A stretch of 64,000 bases of DNA, taken from NCBI RefSeq assembly GCF_003590095.1, contig NC_039483.1, positions 11,036,001 through 11,100,000 on the forward strand, in the 5' to 3' direction. Positions within the stretch are counted from its first letter, which is position 1. Every line of letters starts with the position of its first letter. The notes below the pieces were generated by a model. It made no database searches, had not been told where the DNA came from, and was given only the letters and a program-made list of their open reading frames with translations. Position numbers and translations under genes: made by a program. The DNA comes from Trichoplusia ni (lineage: Eukaryota > Arthropoda > Insecta > Lepidoptera > Noctuidae). Shown here piece after piece: positions 38,932 to 49,414 of the stretch.

Positions 38932-40227
38932 TTTTTAGATGCACCTGGAGGAACTGGAAAAACCTTTTTGACTAAATTAATATTGGCTTATGTTCGAAAT
39001 CAGCGTAAAATTGCTCTTGCCGTAGCTTCATCAGGGATAGCTGCAACATTGCTACCAGGAGGTAAAACTGCTCACAGTATGTTTAAAATACCAATTGATT
39101 TAGATCGCACGGAAAATCCAACCTGTAGTATTTCAAGAAATAGCGACAAAGCTAAGGTATTACGCGAGTGTAGTTTAATCATATGGGATGAATGTACGAT
39201 GGCCCATCGAAAAGGAGTAGAAGCGGTAGACAGAACTTTAAGGGATATAAGACAAAATGATCGACCAATGGGCGGTATCACGGTTTTATTTTGTGGTGAT
39301 TTCCGACAAACCTTACCGGTAATACCACGGGGAACCCGAGCTGATGAGGTTAGGGCTTGCCTGAAAAGCTCTTATTTATGGCGAGATATACAATCGGTGC
39401 ATTTGACTATAAATATGCGAGTGAGAACTGGAGATAACCCGGATGATAGTCAATTTTCTGACACATTATTAAAGATTGGTGAAGGTACCTATCCACAACT
39501 ACACCAAGGAAAACTTATTTTGACGCCTGAATTATGTTGTATTGTGCAATCTCAACCACATCTTATATCGTCGGTTTACGGTGACGTAACAAATATATTA
39601 AATAGGGACAATTCTTGGCTATGCGAAAGATCTATTTTAACTCCTCGCAATGACCAGGCATCTGAGATCAATAACAAAATACTGTCGAATATACAGGGGG
39701 AAAGCAAAGTTTATAGATCAATAAATAGAATGGTCGATGAACAAGAAGCCACTAATTACCCGATAGAATTTTTAAATTCTTTAAATATGCCCGGACTTCC
39801 CTCTCATGAAATTTGTTTAAAAATTGGGATACCGATTATTATGCTCCGAAATTTAAAACCACCACAACTTTGCAATGGAACTCGACTAAAAGTAACCCAG
39901 TTGCAACAAAATATAATCGAGGCTCAAATTTTAACAGGTTGCGGTGCAGGAGAAACCGTCTTTATTCCCAGAATACCCTTAATACCAAATAATTTTCCAT
40001 TCCAATTTAAAAGGACGCAATTCCCAGTATCGGTGTGTTATGCAATGACAATTAACAAGGCTCAAGGGCAGACTTTTCGTGTTGCTGGAGTAGATCTCAG
40101 TGTCAGTTGTTTCTCACATGGTCAGTTGTATGTTGCTCTTTCCCGTGTTAGCAGTTCTAAAAGTCTTTATGTTCACGTGCCGGACGGGTCAACTTTCAAT
40201 ATAGTTTACCCGGAAGCTTTGCACTAA
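38932..40227 (+). pseudogene. Helitron 1 PIF1-type helicase region
   Basis: C-terminal helicase in the same frame as the Rep part, after a TGA at 38929-38931. Walker A is APGGTGKTFL (38941 onward), Walker B is IIWDECTM, and later motifs include FCGDFRQTLPVI, HLTINMRV, ERSILTPRND, VCYAMTINKAQGQT and LYVALSRVSSSKSL. This is a superfamily 1 PIF1-type helicase that would unwind DNA during rolling-circle transfer. A methionine-started part begins at 38968, but it would lack the P-loop. The end (39297-40227) matches the second Helitron copy at the right end of the window. Confidence 0.92.
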
Positions 40228-40549
40228 AGTATTTTCGTTTTATAGGTACCTTTACCTTACCTTTATAAGGCAGTGGTACTTATATTGCCACCAGAATTTG
40301 AACCTTAACACATTATTATAAAGTTTAAAAGCTATAAATATTTTTAAGTTCTGTGTCTTATAAAGGGTTAAGCCTTATGTGAACGTGATCTAAACAATAT
40401 TACCAATATAAATAATAATAATAAATATTACCAATACATTAACTTAATACACAAGGAGTTACACGCTGACGGAGTCGCGGACACAGCTATCTATACTTTT
40501 CTGCCGGAAGTCACTATTCCACGCGGACGAAGTCGCGGGCACAAGCTAG
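40228..40549 (+). terminator. Helitron 1 3' non-coding end with terminal hairpin
   Basis: The 322 bp after the helicase stop are identical in length and, by eye, in sequence to 62748-63069 on the minus strand. Near the end lies a GC-rich imperfect hairpin (CGCGGAC-GAA-GTCGCG, about 40521-40536), followed by the CTAG terminus at 40546-40549. The hairpin near a CTRR end is the Helitron transposition terminator. No gene is seen. Confidence 0.85.
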
Positions 40550-40572
40550 TAATAATAATAATAGTAATATGA

Positions 40573-40731
40573 TCAGAAGATGAAGCCTGTCCTGATTTTC
40601 TAAATCTGTATGATCGATATAAATATTCTAAAGATTTGCATAGTTGTATTTATCATAACTCAGTATGTGCTTTAAAAAATGTATTGTGTTTAAAAAAATG
40701 GTGCTTTGAAAATAAACTTTTTTTGATATAG
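40573..40731 (+). pseudogene. Polinton exonuclease-like gene, C-terminal part
   Basis: Remnant of the gene interrupted by Helitron 1. It reads SEDEACPDFLNLY, then a Cys/His segment (CIYHNSVCALKNV) and KKWCFENK before a TAG at 40729-40731. The C...H....CAL.N pattern fits the C-terminal zinc-like part of this family; the related gene near 41172 has a similar HCPLIELY segment. The frame differs from the 5' part. Confidence 0.5.
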
Positions 40732-41014
40732 AAAATATAAATTGTTTTATTTACTGTGGGTTGAATAATCACCTCCATATACCCCTACGTTAGCAAAGTT
40801 CTTGTATACATAAACATTATGTTTAATCGGTGCGATAACTTTGCTTGCGCGATGCAGGAATCAGGATCGATATGACGCCATTCCGGATCCAAACTATGGC
40901 ACATGAGTCGTTATGTAGATCATACATACCTATATCAATAATCTATGTCATATTGTCTTAAAATACAAAACGAAACGGTTAAGACTAGACCATAATAGTG
41001 TTCTGAAGATATTC
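40732..41014. other. Junction between Polinton 1 and next Polinton fragment
   Basis: About 280 bp with no gene. It should hold the right end of Polinton 1 if the element is complete, but I could not find a terminal inverted repeat. A GCAAAGTT...AACTTTGC short inverted pair lies at about 40795-40855. Confidence 0.4.
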
Positions 41015-41140
41015 GAGACAAACGCATGTGCTTATTGTCTTATTATAAACGATCGTGTTTTCGAATACAAACCTTCGAGTGATATTATACGGAAGTTAAC
41101 AAAAAGTGAAAGACTATTGACTTGTGAGACTATTTTGAAT
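41015..41140 (+). pseudogene. Second Polinton: major capsid C-terminal fragment
   Basis: The translation CLIINDRVFEYKPSSDIIRKL matches the end of the Polinton 1 major capsid protein (33270-33345) with several substitutions. Everything upstream of about 41015 is missing. The next gene follows closely, as in Polinton 1. It is therefore a second, diverged Polinton copy that has lost most of this gene. Confidence 0.7.
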
Positions 41141-41171
41141 CATCATGATCAACATTATTCTTTCACCAATC

Positions 41172-41544
41172 ATGGCCCTTCTAATTGATTTAGAGGGATT
41201 CATGGTGGAAGGGCGGTTTGCAGTAAAAGAAGTGGCGATCATGCATTTGACAGAGCAAAAATATTGGTTATTCTTCGTTGAATTGTCAGTGGCATATAAC
41301 AAATTATCTTCAAAAGACAAACGGACTTGCAGTTTTGTTCAACGACATATCCACGGTTTGAAATATGAAAACCAACCGGAGGACAAATCCCTCAAAAATT
41401 TGAAGGCGCAATTCATTGACATCAATTTGAGATCGCATCAATGAGAGATAGCATACCACACAAGCTTCAGGTCAGATGCAATCGTCATCAGCTATTTCAG
41501 GGTAATCAACATAACTTGCACTGTCCTTTAATCGAATTGTATGT
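41172..41544 (+). pseudogene. Second Polinton: exonuclease-like gene, cut by a MITE
   Basis: Homologue of the gene at 33345: MALLIDLEGF and AVKEVAIM at the start, SSKDKRTCSFVQRHIHG further in. The first frame runs to 41444; afterwards another frame shows HNLHCPLIELYVF, which resembles the family C terminus. The hAT-type MITE enters at 41553. Short length suggests internal deletion. The start ATG at 41172 aligns with the Polinton 1 gene start. Confidence 0.65.
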
Positions 41545-41552
41545 GTTTCGGG

Positions 41553-42337
41553 CAGTGGCGTGCACAGAGATTTTAGTCAGGGTAGGCAAAAAGAAACGGC
41601 CAAGTGCGATTCTGATTCGCGACTCTCAGTTGGTACAAAATGTAAAAAAAGGTTACCCATCAATTTCACGACCGTAACAAATGATGCTTAACCTCGATTT
41701 CTCGGTGATCTATGAAACTGTTTACTCTCTAAATAACTATCAACGTTCATGCCTACAGCCGAAAGACAGACGGACAGAAGGCCAGCCGGATTTAAAATGT
41801 TGTACGGTAAACTTTGTAGTTACCTACCTAGTGTACCTAGCCAACGTATTTGAATATTAAACTTTTACAGCTATCTTTTCGTCAGATCATTTATCATTGA
41901 ATCGCAGGTAGTCAATAACGTATACATTTCTTTAAACTTTTTTCTATTGACAACATACCTATCGTAATATTGTAACCACGTACGTAAACACGAAAATAAC
42001 CTTTTCGTTGAAGTAGGTACCAAGCGGGAATCTTACCAATAAATCGTGGCAAAGGTACTATACATATAGATATATTTCTGTATTTTTTTCGAGTTGAAGT
42101 GTCTTTCCAACGGGAAAACGGTGCCAGCGGTGGCGCACTTCGGCAAAAAAGTGTACTAATTTTGAAATATTGATAATCCTCCCTTGATAGATTATGTTAC
42201 AACGTGTAATAGATAGATGGCGCTGATACGTGTTTTACGAATATTGTTTATTTTATGGATAGTAATTATGTACCTATAATATCTGAATTTCTCAGGGTAG
42301 GCAGTGTCTTTTTGTCTCTATGGACTGCACGCCACTG
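41553..42337. mobile_element. hAT-type non-autonomous element (MITE)
   Basis: A 785-bp element with terminal inverted repeats starting CAGTGGCGTGCA, and an exact 8-bp target duplication GTTTCGGG (41545-41552 and 42338-42345). An 8-bp duplication and CAG...CTG ends are hallmarks of hAT transposons. No transposase frame is present, so it must rely on another copy. A GGGTAGGCA block follows each end, extending the inverted similarity. It lies in the second Polinton's exonuclease-like gene. Confidence 0.9.
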
Positions 42338-42345
42338 GTTTCGGG

Positions 42346-42666
42346 AATAGTTACGCAAACAACAAATCTTATCTGATCTTATCTGATCCAAACCAGATTT
42401 AAATTGAATCCAAGAGTGGAATTGGGGGTTCTGGATCACATCCGAGCGAAGCGACATGTACACTTACGTACTTAATATATAACATAAATCATTTCTGTTT
42501 CACGTAGGGAAAATTGGGGCTTCTGGATCACGAATCGAGCGAAGCGAGGTGAGTGATCCAGAAGCCCCAATTTTACCCTACTTATGTTTAGAATATCTAA
42601 GGATTTTTTGGAAAAATAAACGTGTATAAATTAATATGTTATTCTTTCATTTTTATCATTCTCAAG
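42346..42666. repeat. Interval with a strong hairpin
   Basis: No gene. A 28-bp left arm (42504-42531) and 29-bp right arm (42553-42581) are complementary except for one extra base; the loop contains CGAGCGAAGCGAG. A weaker third copy of the arm plus loop sequence lies at about 42419-42456. Could be the remains of a small palindromic MITE or an end-to-end junction of inverted repeats. Confidence 0.8.
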
Positions 42667-43054
42667 ATGTCCCTCACTTTGTCAATAACTGGAAACTCAT
42701 CAGATTTGTCTACATACTATCCAAACACATTACAATTAAACGGTCAGTACGAATGCGCATTATTGCATTTCTCAACGTTTAATTCTATTCCAAATATTGA
42801 TAAAAAGAACAATAAGTTCTACTATGGATCCGAGGAAGTAATTGAAATACCCGAAGGAACTTATGAACTTCAAGATATTAGTGATTATATTAAATCCTCT
42901 AAAAACTACAATACTCTGTTCAAAAGATATAAACTTCGATAAGGAAGACACTTTTCGAAATCTACTAGGGTATGATAAGCAGATCTTGAAAGCTAATAAA
43001 TTGCATGTCTCACAGTTCCCAGTTAACATTTTACCAACAACCGTGATCAGGATT

Positions 43055-43200
43055 TGTTGATTTGTATTAATTACCTGTAACAAAATGAAACCTACTAGCG
43101 CCATCTGGTGTAATTATTGTGTAGGTACTATGTATTTTAAAGGTGTCGTTTATAAAAATAAATGTTAGTCTGTGCAACTACGCTCTGCTGTTTCATTATA
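43055..43200 (+). repeat. Copia 5' LTR
   Basis: 146 bp, TGTTGATTTG ... TTCATTATA. It lacks the usual CA end. It is identical to 47034-47179 except for one A/G difference in the TGTAATTATTGTG block. Confidence 0.93.
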
Positions 43201-43255
43201 GGTTATGTGCCGTGCACGTTAAAAGTTCAAGTTTTTGTGATATTAACAGTGAAAA

Positions 43256-44203
43256 ATGTCCAATAGTCTGATATCCAGTATTCCAAAACTAAAAGGGAGA
43301 GAAAATTATGAAGATTGGGCGTTCGCAGTAGAAAACTTTCTCATTTTGGAAGGAGTTCAACAATGTATCAAATCGGAGGGTGATACAAATGATTTGAAAG
43401 CCAAGGCGAAAATCATCTTGACGATTGATCCGAGCCTATATGTGCACATTAAAAACGAGTTGACTGCCAAAGGATTATGGACGAAGTTAAAGAAGTTATT
43501 TGACGACAATGGTTTCACGCGTCGCATCGGATTACTACGTAATCTCATATCTATTCGTGGTGAAAACTGTGAATCTATGTCTCAATACGTTACTTCATTA
43601 CTAGAAACGAGTCAGAGATTGAATAATACAGGTTTCAAGATAAGTGACGAGTGGATTGGATCATTATTGTTGGCGGGATTGTCGAAAAAATTCGAACCCA
43701 TGATAATGGCGGTTGAACATTCAGGAATCGAATTGACAGCCGACGCCATTAAATCCAAGTTGCTAGACATGGAGGACGGAAGTGAAGTGCGTTCCGGTTC
43801 CACGCAGAATGCTTTTGCGACGAAACATAAGAAACAAACGTCAGTGTCAAATGTCAAATCAAATGTTGCTAACGTCAGATGTTATAAGTGTAAACAATTG
43901 GGACACTATATGAACAAATGTAGTGAAAATACTAATAATACTCAGAAAAAGAAGGAATTTAATGCGTTTAGTGCAGTATTCCTAAGTGGAAGCTTCAGTC
44001 AGACTGACTGGTATGTCGATAGTGGGGCTAGTTGCCACTTGACATCGAAGAAAGATTGGTTCACGAAAACATCAAAACAACAAGTGGACAAGATTGTGAT
44101 CGCGGATAAATCGGCAATTCCTGTCCAGGGCTGTGGCGATATTCAAATTACTACAGTTGTTGGAGATATCGAGTATGAGATTCCAGTAAAGGAAGTATTG
44201 TAG
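43256..44203 (+). CDS. Copia Gag and protease start
   Basis: 315 codons opening at ATG 43256, 55 bp after the LTR. Gag (about residues 1-205) has the copia-type capsid region (LKGRENYEDWAFAVENFL, LLAGLSKKFEPMI), followed by a CCHC knuckle CYKCKQLGHYMNKC (about 215-230). The aspartic protease starts with WYVDSGASCHLTS (about 255). The frame ends at TAG 44201-44203 soon after; the integrase pre-domain then appears in another frame, so roughly the C-terminal part of protease and the linker have been deleted. Confidence 0.88.
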   Translation: MSNSLISSIPKLKGRENYEDWAFAVENFLILEGVQQCIKSEGDTNDLKAKAKIILTIDPSLYVHIKNELTAKGLWTKLKKLFDDNGFTRRIGLLRNLISIRGENCESMSQYVTSLLETSQRLNNTGFKISDEWIGSLLLAGLSKKFEPMIMAVEHSGIELTADAIKSKLLDMEDGSEVRSGSTQNAFATKHKKQTSVSNVKSNVANVRCYKCKQLGHYMNKCSENTNNTQKKKEFNAFSAVFLSGSFSQTDWYVDSGASCHLTSKKDWFTKTSKQQVDKIVIADKSAIPVQGCGDIQITTVVGDIEYEIPVKEVL

Positions 44204-47006
44204 CAGTTGTTTGGCATAGACGATTTGGCCACATTAACAGTAAAGACCTTAACATGACGCGAGATGGTGCAGTTCATGGTTTGTTGTTCAAGGATAAGAC
44301 TCAGTTCAGTAAGACAAATTGCATTGTGTGCTGCGAGGGGAAGCAGGCCAGGCTGCCATTTAGTAATGCGGGTGGCAGGAGCCAGGAACTACTTGATGTG
44401 GTACATGCAGACATTTGTAGGCCTATGGAAGCCAAGTCTATTGGAGATATGAAATATTTTTTGTTGTTTGTAGACGATTATAGTCGAATGGCATTTGTTT
44501 ACTTTCTAAAAACAAAAAATAAGGTATTTTCCAGTTTTAAAATGTTCAAATCATACGTAGAAAATCAGACAGGCAGAAAGCTTAAAGTGTTGAGAAAAGA
44601 TAATGGAACTGAGTTCTGCAGTAGGTTATTTGAGGAATACTTACAGGATGCAGGAATTCTTCACCAGAAAACCTGTCCATACACACCGGAACAAAACGGA
44701 CTCTGTGAACGAATGAATCGTTCGGTGGTAGAAAAAGCCCGATGTTTATTGTACGATGCTGGTTTATCTAAACGTTTCTGGGGAGAAGCGGTGAATACTG
44801 CAGTTTATCTTCGAAACCGCTCGATTGCATCAGGATTAAACAATAGAACACCATATGAAATTTGGACCGGTGATAAGCCAGATGTCAGTAATCTACGAAT
44901 ATTTGGAAGCAAGACCATGGTACATATTCCAAAAGAACGCAGATTAAAATGGGATAAAAAGGCAAGTCAATGTATTCTAGTCGGTTACTCAGACAATGTT
45001 AAAGGATACCGTGTTTACAATCCCAACAAAAATAGTGTAACAATAGCCAGAGATATTGTTGTGATTGAGGAGGGGATTGAGCAGAAACACGATGAAATAT
45101 GTATTGATATAAGTGATACAAACATGTCTGATAATTCGGCATTAAAGAAAGAACATGAAAATACCCAAGAAGTGGGGAAAGTCATAGACACAAGAAGACT
45201 GGAAAACCAGGAAAAAAAGGTAGAAGAACCGAGCACAGAAGAAGAGAGCTTTAGTTCAGAGGAGGAGGAATTTAAGGATTCTTCAGAAACCTCGGAAGCT
45301 GGACCTGTGACGGAGGCTGACTGCGGTCAAGGTGTTGAGGCTACAACAGAGCCTGTGGTTTCTTCAGAATTGCCTTTAAAACGGCAACGTCGATTTCCAG
45401 ATCGGTTTGGTTTCGGTAATGTGTGTGTGAGTGTGACCAGTGAAACAAGTGAAATAACAGTTAATGATTTGTCTGTACATGAGGCAATGAACGGACCAGA
45501 GTGTGAACAGTGGAAACGAGCAATGCAAAGTGAACTTAAGGCTTTTAAAGATAATGATGCTTGGGAGTTAGTCGATGCCCCTCCTAGTGGAACCATTGTG
45601 CAATGTAGATGGGTTTTTAAAAGGAAATTAAATCATAATAATAAAGTTGTATATAGGGCACGGTTAGTGGCAAGGGGTTCACACAAAAACCAGGTATTGA
45701 CTATAACGAGACTTTTTCGCCTGTTCTGAGACATTCAACTCTGAGATTGTTATTCGCTTTAGCTGTTAAACTTGATTTAGAAATTTGTCATTTAGATGTT
45801 AATACTGCTTTTCTAAATGGATTTCTTAATGAGACTGTTTATATGACGAAACCTACAGGTTTACAGTGTAATGATGATGATGTAGACAAGGTTTTGCGTT
45901 TGAAACGTGCTATATATGGATTAAAACAATCATCAAGAGCTTGGTACAAACGTGTTGATGAATTGTTGCAATCTTTGGGTTATAAAAAATCAGAATTAGA
46001 ACCATGTTTGTTTACAAAATTTAATGAAAATGTTAAAATCATAATCGCACTGTATGTAGATGATTTCTTTGTTTTTTCTAATAATAAAAAGGAAACTGAT
46101 AATTTAAAGAAAAGTTTGTCATCAAAATTTAAACTGAAAGATTTAGGTTGTATTAAAAATTGTCTAGGGATGAGAGTAGTTGTCAGTAAACAAGAGGGAA
46201 CAATTACTATAGATCAAGAAAGCTATATTGAGGAATTGTTATCCAAATTTAATGTTTCTGAATGTAAATCTGCTGATACCCCAATAGAGCCAAAAATAAG
46301 TGTAACAAAAGGTGAAAAATGTAATGTAAAGTTGCCTTATCAGAAATTAATTGGCTGTCTTATGTACATAGCAGTACTTACCCGACCTGACATTGTATTT
46401 TCTGTTAATTTCCTAAGCCAGTTTAATAACTGTTACAATGATCAACACTGGGCATATGCTAAGAGAGTACTGAAATATTTAAAGAAAACAAAGTCGTTTT
46501 GTTTGAGTTTTTCTTCAAAAGGTAATAGTCATTTAGAAGCATTTGTAGATGCAGACTGGGCCAGCAATATAATTGACCGCAGGTCTTATACTGGATATTT
46601 CTTTAGGCTGTCAAATTGTGCTATTTCTTGGGAGACAAAAAAGCAAACAACTGTGGCATTATCCAGTACGGAAGCTGAATACATGGGCATATCAGAATGT
46701 TGCAAGGAAGCTGTATACTTACGCAATTTAATGTTTGAAGTTACTAATGAATTGTATCCAATACAAATTTTTAATGATAACCAATCTGCCCATAAGTTGT
46801 CTGCTAATCCAGTATATCACAAACGGTCAAAACACATAGATATTAGGTACCATTTCTGTAGAGAGAAAGTTACTGATGGAACTGTAAAAATTCGATATTT
46901 ACCTAGTACAGAAATGCCTGCCGACTTATTAACTAAGGTACTGTGTAAAAATAAACATTATCAGTTCTTGTCAATGTTTGGTTTATTTGAAAAAGAAAAT
47001 ATGTAA
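44204..47006 (+). pseudogene. Copia integrase, RT and RNase H (one frameshift)
   Basis: Integrase pre-domain HRRFGHIN and C..C (CIVCCEG) at the start; core residues in DVVHADI, RKDNGTEF and PEQNGLCERMNRS. A charged linker follows, then RT: WRWVFKRKL, and VARG near 45675. There a single extra base shifts the frame (one frame ends at 45729; the next runs 45730-47006). RT continues with LDVNTAFLNG and the catalytic YVDDFFVFS; RNase H has EAFVDADWAS and ALSSTEAEYMG. All main domains are present, so apart from the protease deletion and frameshift the copy looks fresh. Confidence 0.9.
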
Positions 47007-47033
47007 AATTTAGTTTATTTTGTTAAGTGGGGG

Positions 47034-47179
47034 TGTTGATTTGTATTAATTACCTGTAACAAAATGAAACCTACTAGCGCCATCTGGTGTAATTGTTGTG
47101 TAGGTACTATGTATTTTAAAGGTGTCGTTTATAAAAATAAATGTTAGTCTGTGCAACTACGCTCTGCTGTTTCATTATA
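47034..47179 (+). repeat. Copia 3' LTR
   Basis: 146 bp, matching the 5' LTR with one difference. Preceded by a purine-rich AAGTGGGGG polypurine tract. Confidence 0.93.
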
Positions 47180-47433
47180 GGATTGAATGTGATATTGTCA
47201 GTGGTTCGTACATAAACGGAGAGCCCAGTCACATTATCCACGAATTTGCACTCAACGTGCCACCAGGATATAGAATCATAGAAATTCCTAAAAACGCAAT
47301 ATACTTTCCGATTAACCAAAACAACATAAGCTGCATACATATACGGTTACTGGACATAAACAATCAACTAATAAATTTACGCGGTGAAGAAGTACAGCTA
47401 TATTTACATCTAAGAAGAAAAAATGATTGACTA

Positions 47434-49077
47434 CACTCGGCGTCAAAAAAATCGCACCTCCTTGAAAATAACATTCAAAGCGTTATTAAACCTTAACACG
47501 CGCATGTACCCCCACCAATATTGATGTCATTTGAAAGCCAAATAAATAAACTTATAAAAAAACACCATTTCATTTAATTAAAAAAAAGTTTGATACCACA
47601 AATGTAACTTGATAAAAAAAGGCAAATTTTGCTCCTCAGCGGGGCCACAACTTGCGCTACCTTTAGTGGGTATAAAAGGGTTAATACAGGTTCAATTGGG
47701 GTCATTCGCTATCCAACCGTTGAAGAGGACACACGAGAAGATCGTTCACAAAAAAAAACGCCTTGAAGATGGATACTACTGCTGATGAAGCCGCTCAAGT
47801 GATTGCACTACTGCAATCAGGGATGCGACAGTGTGATGTCGCTCGGCAACTGAACTTGAGCCGTTTTTCGGTTCGAAGAGTATACCAGCGGTTCTTAGAG
47901 ACCGGTGGCCATGTCCGGAGGCATGGGTCTGGTAGACGTCGCTGCACCTCGGAGAGAGACGACCGATTCATCGTATCGACATCTTTAAGAAATCGGTTTT
48001 CTAATGCTGTTGAGTTGCAACAACAGCTCCGGGCAGCTCGCAGAACTACCGTGAGCATTTCTACGGTTAGACGAAGACTGAGGGAGAAGAAGATAGTGGC
48101 TCGAAGAGCTGCTACAGGTCCAAAATTGACCGCAGAGCATCGGCGAGCCCGCTTACAGTTTGCTCGCGATCACGTAAATTGGTCTCTTGACCAATGGAGC
48201 GCTGTTCTCTTCTCGGATGAGACGAGAGTATGCCTTTACTGCAACGACAGACGCAAAAGAGTGTACAGAAGACAGGGTGAACGTTTCGCTCAAGCCTGCA
48301 TCCAGGAGACAGTGGAATACGGGGGTGGTTCCTGTATGTTTTGGGGTGGCATGTCGGCTGACGGCAAAACCAACCTTGTGTGCGTTTCCCGGACTGCAGG
48401 TGCTCGCGGGCAAGGATCGTTGACTGCTCACCGGTATATCACAGAGATCCTGAAAGAGCATGTGGTTCCCTATGCCGGTTTTATTGGCGAGGGGTTCACA
48501 TAAATGCACGATAACGCTCGCGCTCACACTGCATTAATTGTGCGCGATTACCTTCAAGAGGTTGGGATCTCTGTCAGGCAGTGGCCAGCGAGAAGTCTAG
48601 ATCTGAACCCGATAGAGCACCTCTGGGACCATTTGAAACGCAAGGTTCGGTCTCGTGATCCCGCTCCTACGACTCTCCAGGAACTTGAAGAGGCCGTTAT
48701 TGAGGAATGGGCTAGTATCCCTCAAGAAGAGCTCCTAAAATTGGTGAGATCCATGAGGGAGCGTATGGAAGCCGTCATCCGGGCACGGGGGGGTAACACT
48801 AGGTTTTAGGTTAGTTTTAAGAAACTTTTTGTGTATTTTTTTGTATGATTCATCTGTTTTTAATTTTGGCTTAGTTAAGAATTTTTATTGTTTTGTAAAC
48901 TTTATTGTTTTTTGCATTGTTTTAATAAAAAATAAGAATTAATTGAATTGTTTTTATAAGTTTATTTAATAGGCTACCAAATGACACCAATATTGGTGGG
49001 GGTAAATATGTGTGTAATTGTTAAAATAACGCTTGAAAGCTATTTTCGCAGAGGTGCGATTTTTTTGACGCCGAGTG
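47434..49077 (+). mobile_element. Tc1/mariner-type DNA transposon
   Basis: A 1,644-bp element flanked by TA duplications (47432-47433, 49078-49079). The inverted repeats begin CACTCGGCGTC and match for about 28 bp, then imperfectly to about 58 bp. It holds one transposase gene with a premature stop. Non-coding flanks 47492-47768 and 48810-49019 hold no other gene. Confidence 0.95.
47769..48809 (+). pseudogene. Tc1-like transposase (one in-frame stop)
   Basis: DDE transposase of about 346 codons. The N-terminal part (residues 1-110) has two helix-turn-helix DNA-binding regions (DVARQLNLSRFSVRRVYQRF; STVRRRLREKK). Catalytic residues are D in LFSDETRVCLY, D in MHDNARAHTA and E in RSLDLNPIEHLWDHLKRKV, about 34 residues apart, so the DD34E type of Tc1. 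A TAA at 48501-48503 interrupts just before the second D; the same frame continues from 48504 to the stop. With the TAA the protein lacks half its core, so this copy is inactive. ATG 47769 was chosen as the first in-frame start. Confidence 0.93.
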
Positions 49078-49414
49078 TATAATAAATATATATATCAACC
49101 AGAAAAAATCCTCAGTTTACATCAAGCTCCCAGTCATATAAGATCTAGCTCGAGGAAAATAATTGTCCATGTATTATTATTATTATTTATTTATTTATTA
49201 AACTGTTTACATTATAGTTATTTGCTTGTATAAACCCCACAAAACTGTTTGCACAGTTTGTCTGTGGGCGAAATGAATTAATCTTATTAACTAACAATTT
49301 TACAATTAAACTTATTCCAGATAGTAACTAAGATAATAACAATATATATATTTTTAATATAATATATTCAGACTTTATCCTTTGACAAACATGTAGGCAA
49401 CGAAAGGTCGTTAC

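Larger units (their letters stand above)
33722..40549 (+). mobile_element. Helitron 1 (Rep-helicase), full-length-looking
   Basis: A rolling-circle transposon of about 6.8 kb inserted between A (33721) and T (40550), the Helitron A^T target pattern. The 5' end begins TCAAGGGG; the 3' end is a short hairpin followed by CTAG. Inside are a 5' non-coding region (33722-35020) with a GTCT microsatellite at about 33779-33800 and ~40-bp tandem repeats, and one long Rep-helicase coding region (35021-40227) in several frames. The last 1.25 kb matches 62748-64000 (minus strand) without visible difference. It splits the exonuclease-like gene of Polinton 1. Confidence 0.9.
16122..40731 (+). mobile_element. 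Polinton 1 (Polinton/Maverick, adintovirus-like), interrupted
   Basis: This span carries the diagnostic set of Polinton genes: protein-primed DNA polymerase B, FtsK/HerA-type packaging ATPase, retrovirus-like integrase with chromodomain, adenain-like protease, minor and major capsid proteins, and a PLA2-domain/core protein. All except one spliced gene are on the plus strand. Three later insertions lie inside it: LINE-B, a Penelope-like element, and a Helitron that splits the last gene. Removing these leaves roughly 12 kb, a plausible Polinton size. Terminal inverted repeats and a 6-bp target duplication were not located, so the limits are those of recognisable genes. It is an old endogenous copy, with breaks in most genes. 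Confidence 0.88.
43055..47179 (+). mobile_element. Copia (Ty1/copia) retrotransposon, young copy
   Basis: A 4,125-bp element with two 146-bp LTRs that differ at one position (A/G), flanked by a 5-bp duplication GGATT (43050-43054 and 47180-47184). A GGTTATGTGCCG primer-binding site, of the type used by copia elements that prime on internal initiator tRNA fragments, follows the 5' LTR directly. Gag-pol is present but has an internal deletion and one frameshift. The insertion splits an Arg-Ile-Glu segment of the Polinton minor capsid gene. Confidence 0.95.
42667..47430 (+). pseudogene. Second Polinton: minor capsid gene, split by Copia
   Basis: Minor capsid homologue: the first part starts MSLTLSITGN and contains YECALLHFSTFNSIPNI and NKFYYGSEE. 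A frameshift near 42930 changes frame; the sequence then runs to the Copia insertion at 43054 (ending ...TTVIRI). After the Copia it resumes at 47180 with ECDIVSGSYINGEP, IIHEFALNVPPG and EVQLYLHLRRK, stopping at TGA 47428-47430. Unlike the Polinton 1 gene, this copy keeps the middle part. Mariner enters two bases after the stop. Confidence 0.85.
47423..49172 (+). pseudogene. Second Polinton: small basic ORF, 5' part, split by mariner
   Basis: An ATG overlapping the minor capsid end (47423, four-base style as in Polinton 1) starts a frame that the mariner interrupts at 47432; the sequence right of the mariner (49080-49172) is its continuation until LINE-C enters. A segment matching the end of the Polinton 1 small ORF lies beyond LINE-C and a SINE at 53709-53766. 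The pieces are too short for a firm call on their own. The support is position and the shared end. Confidence 0.45.
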
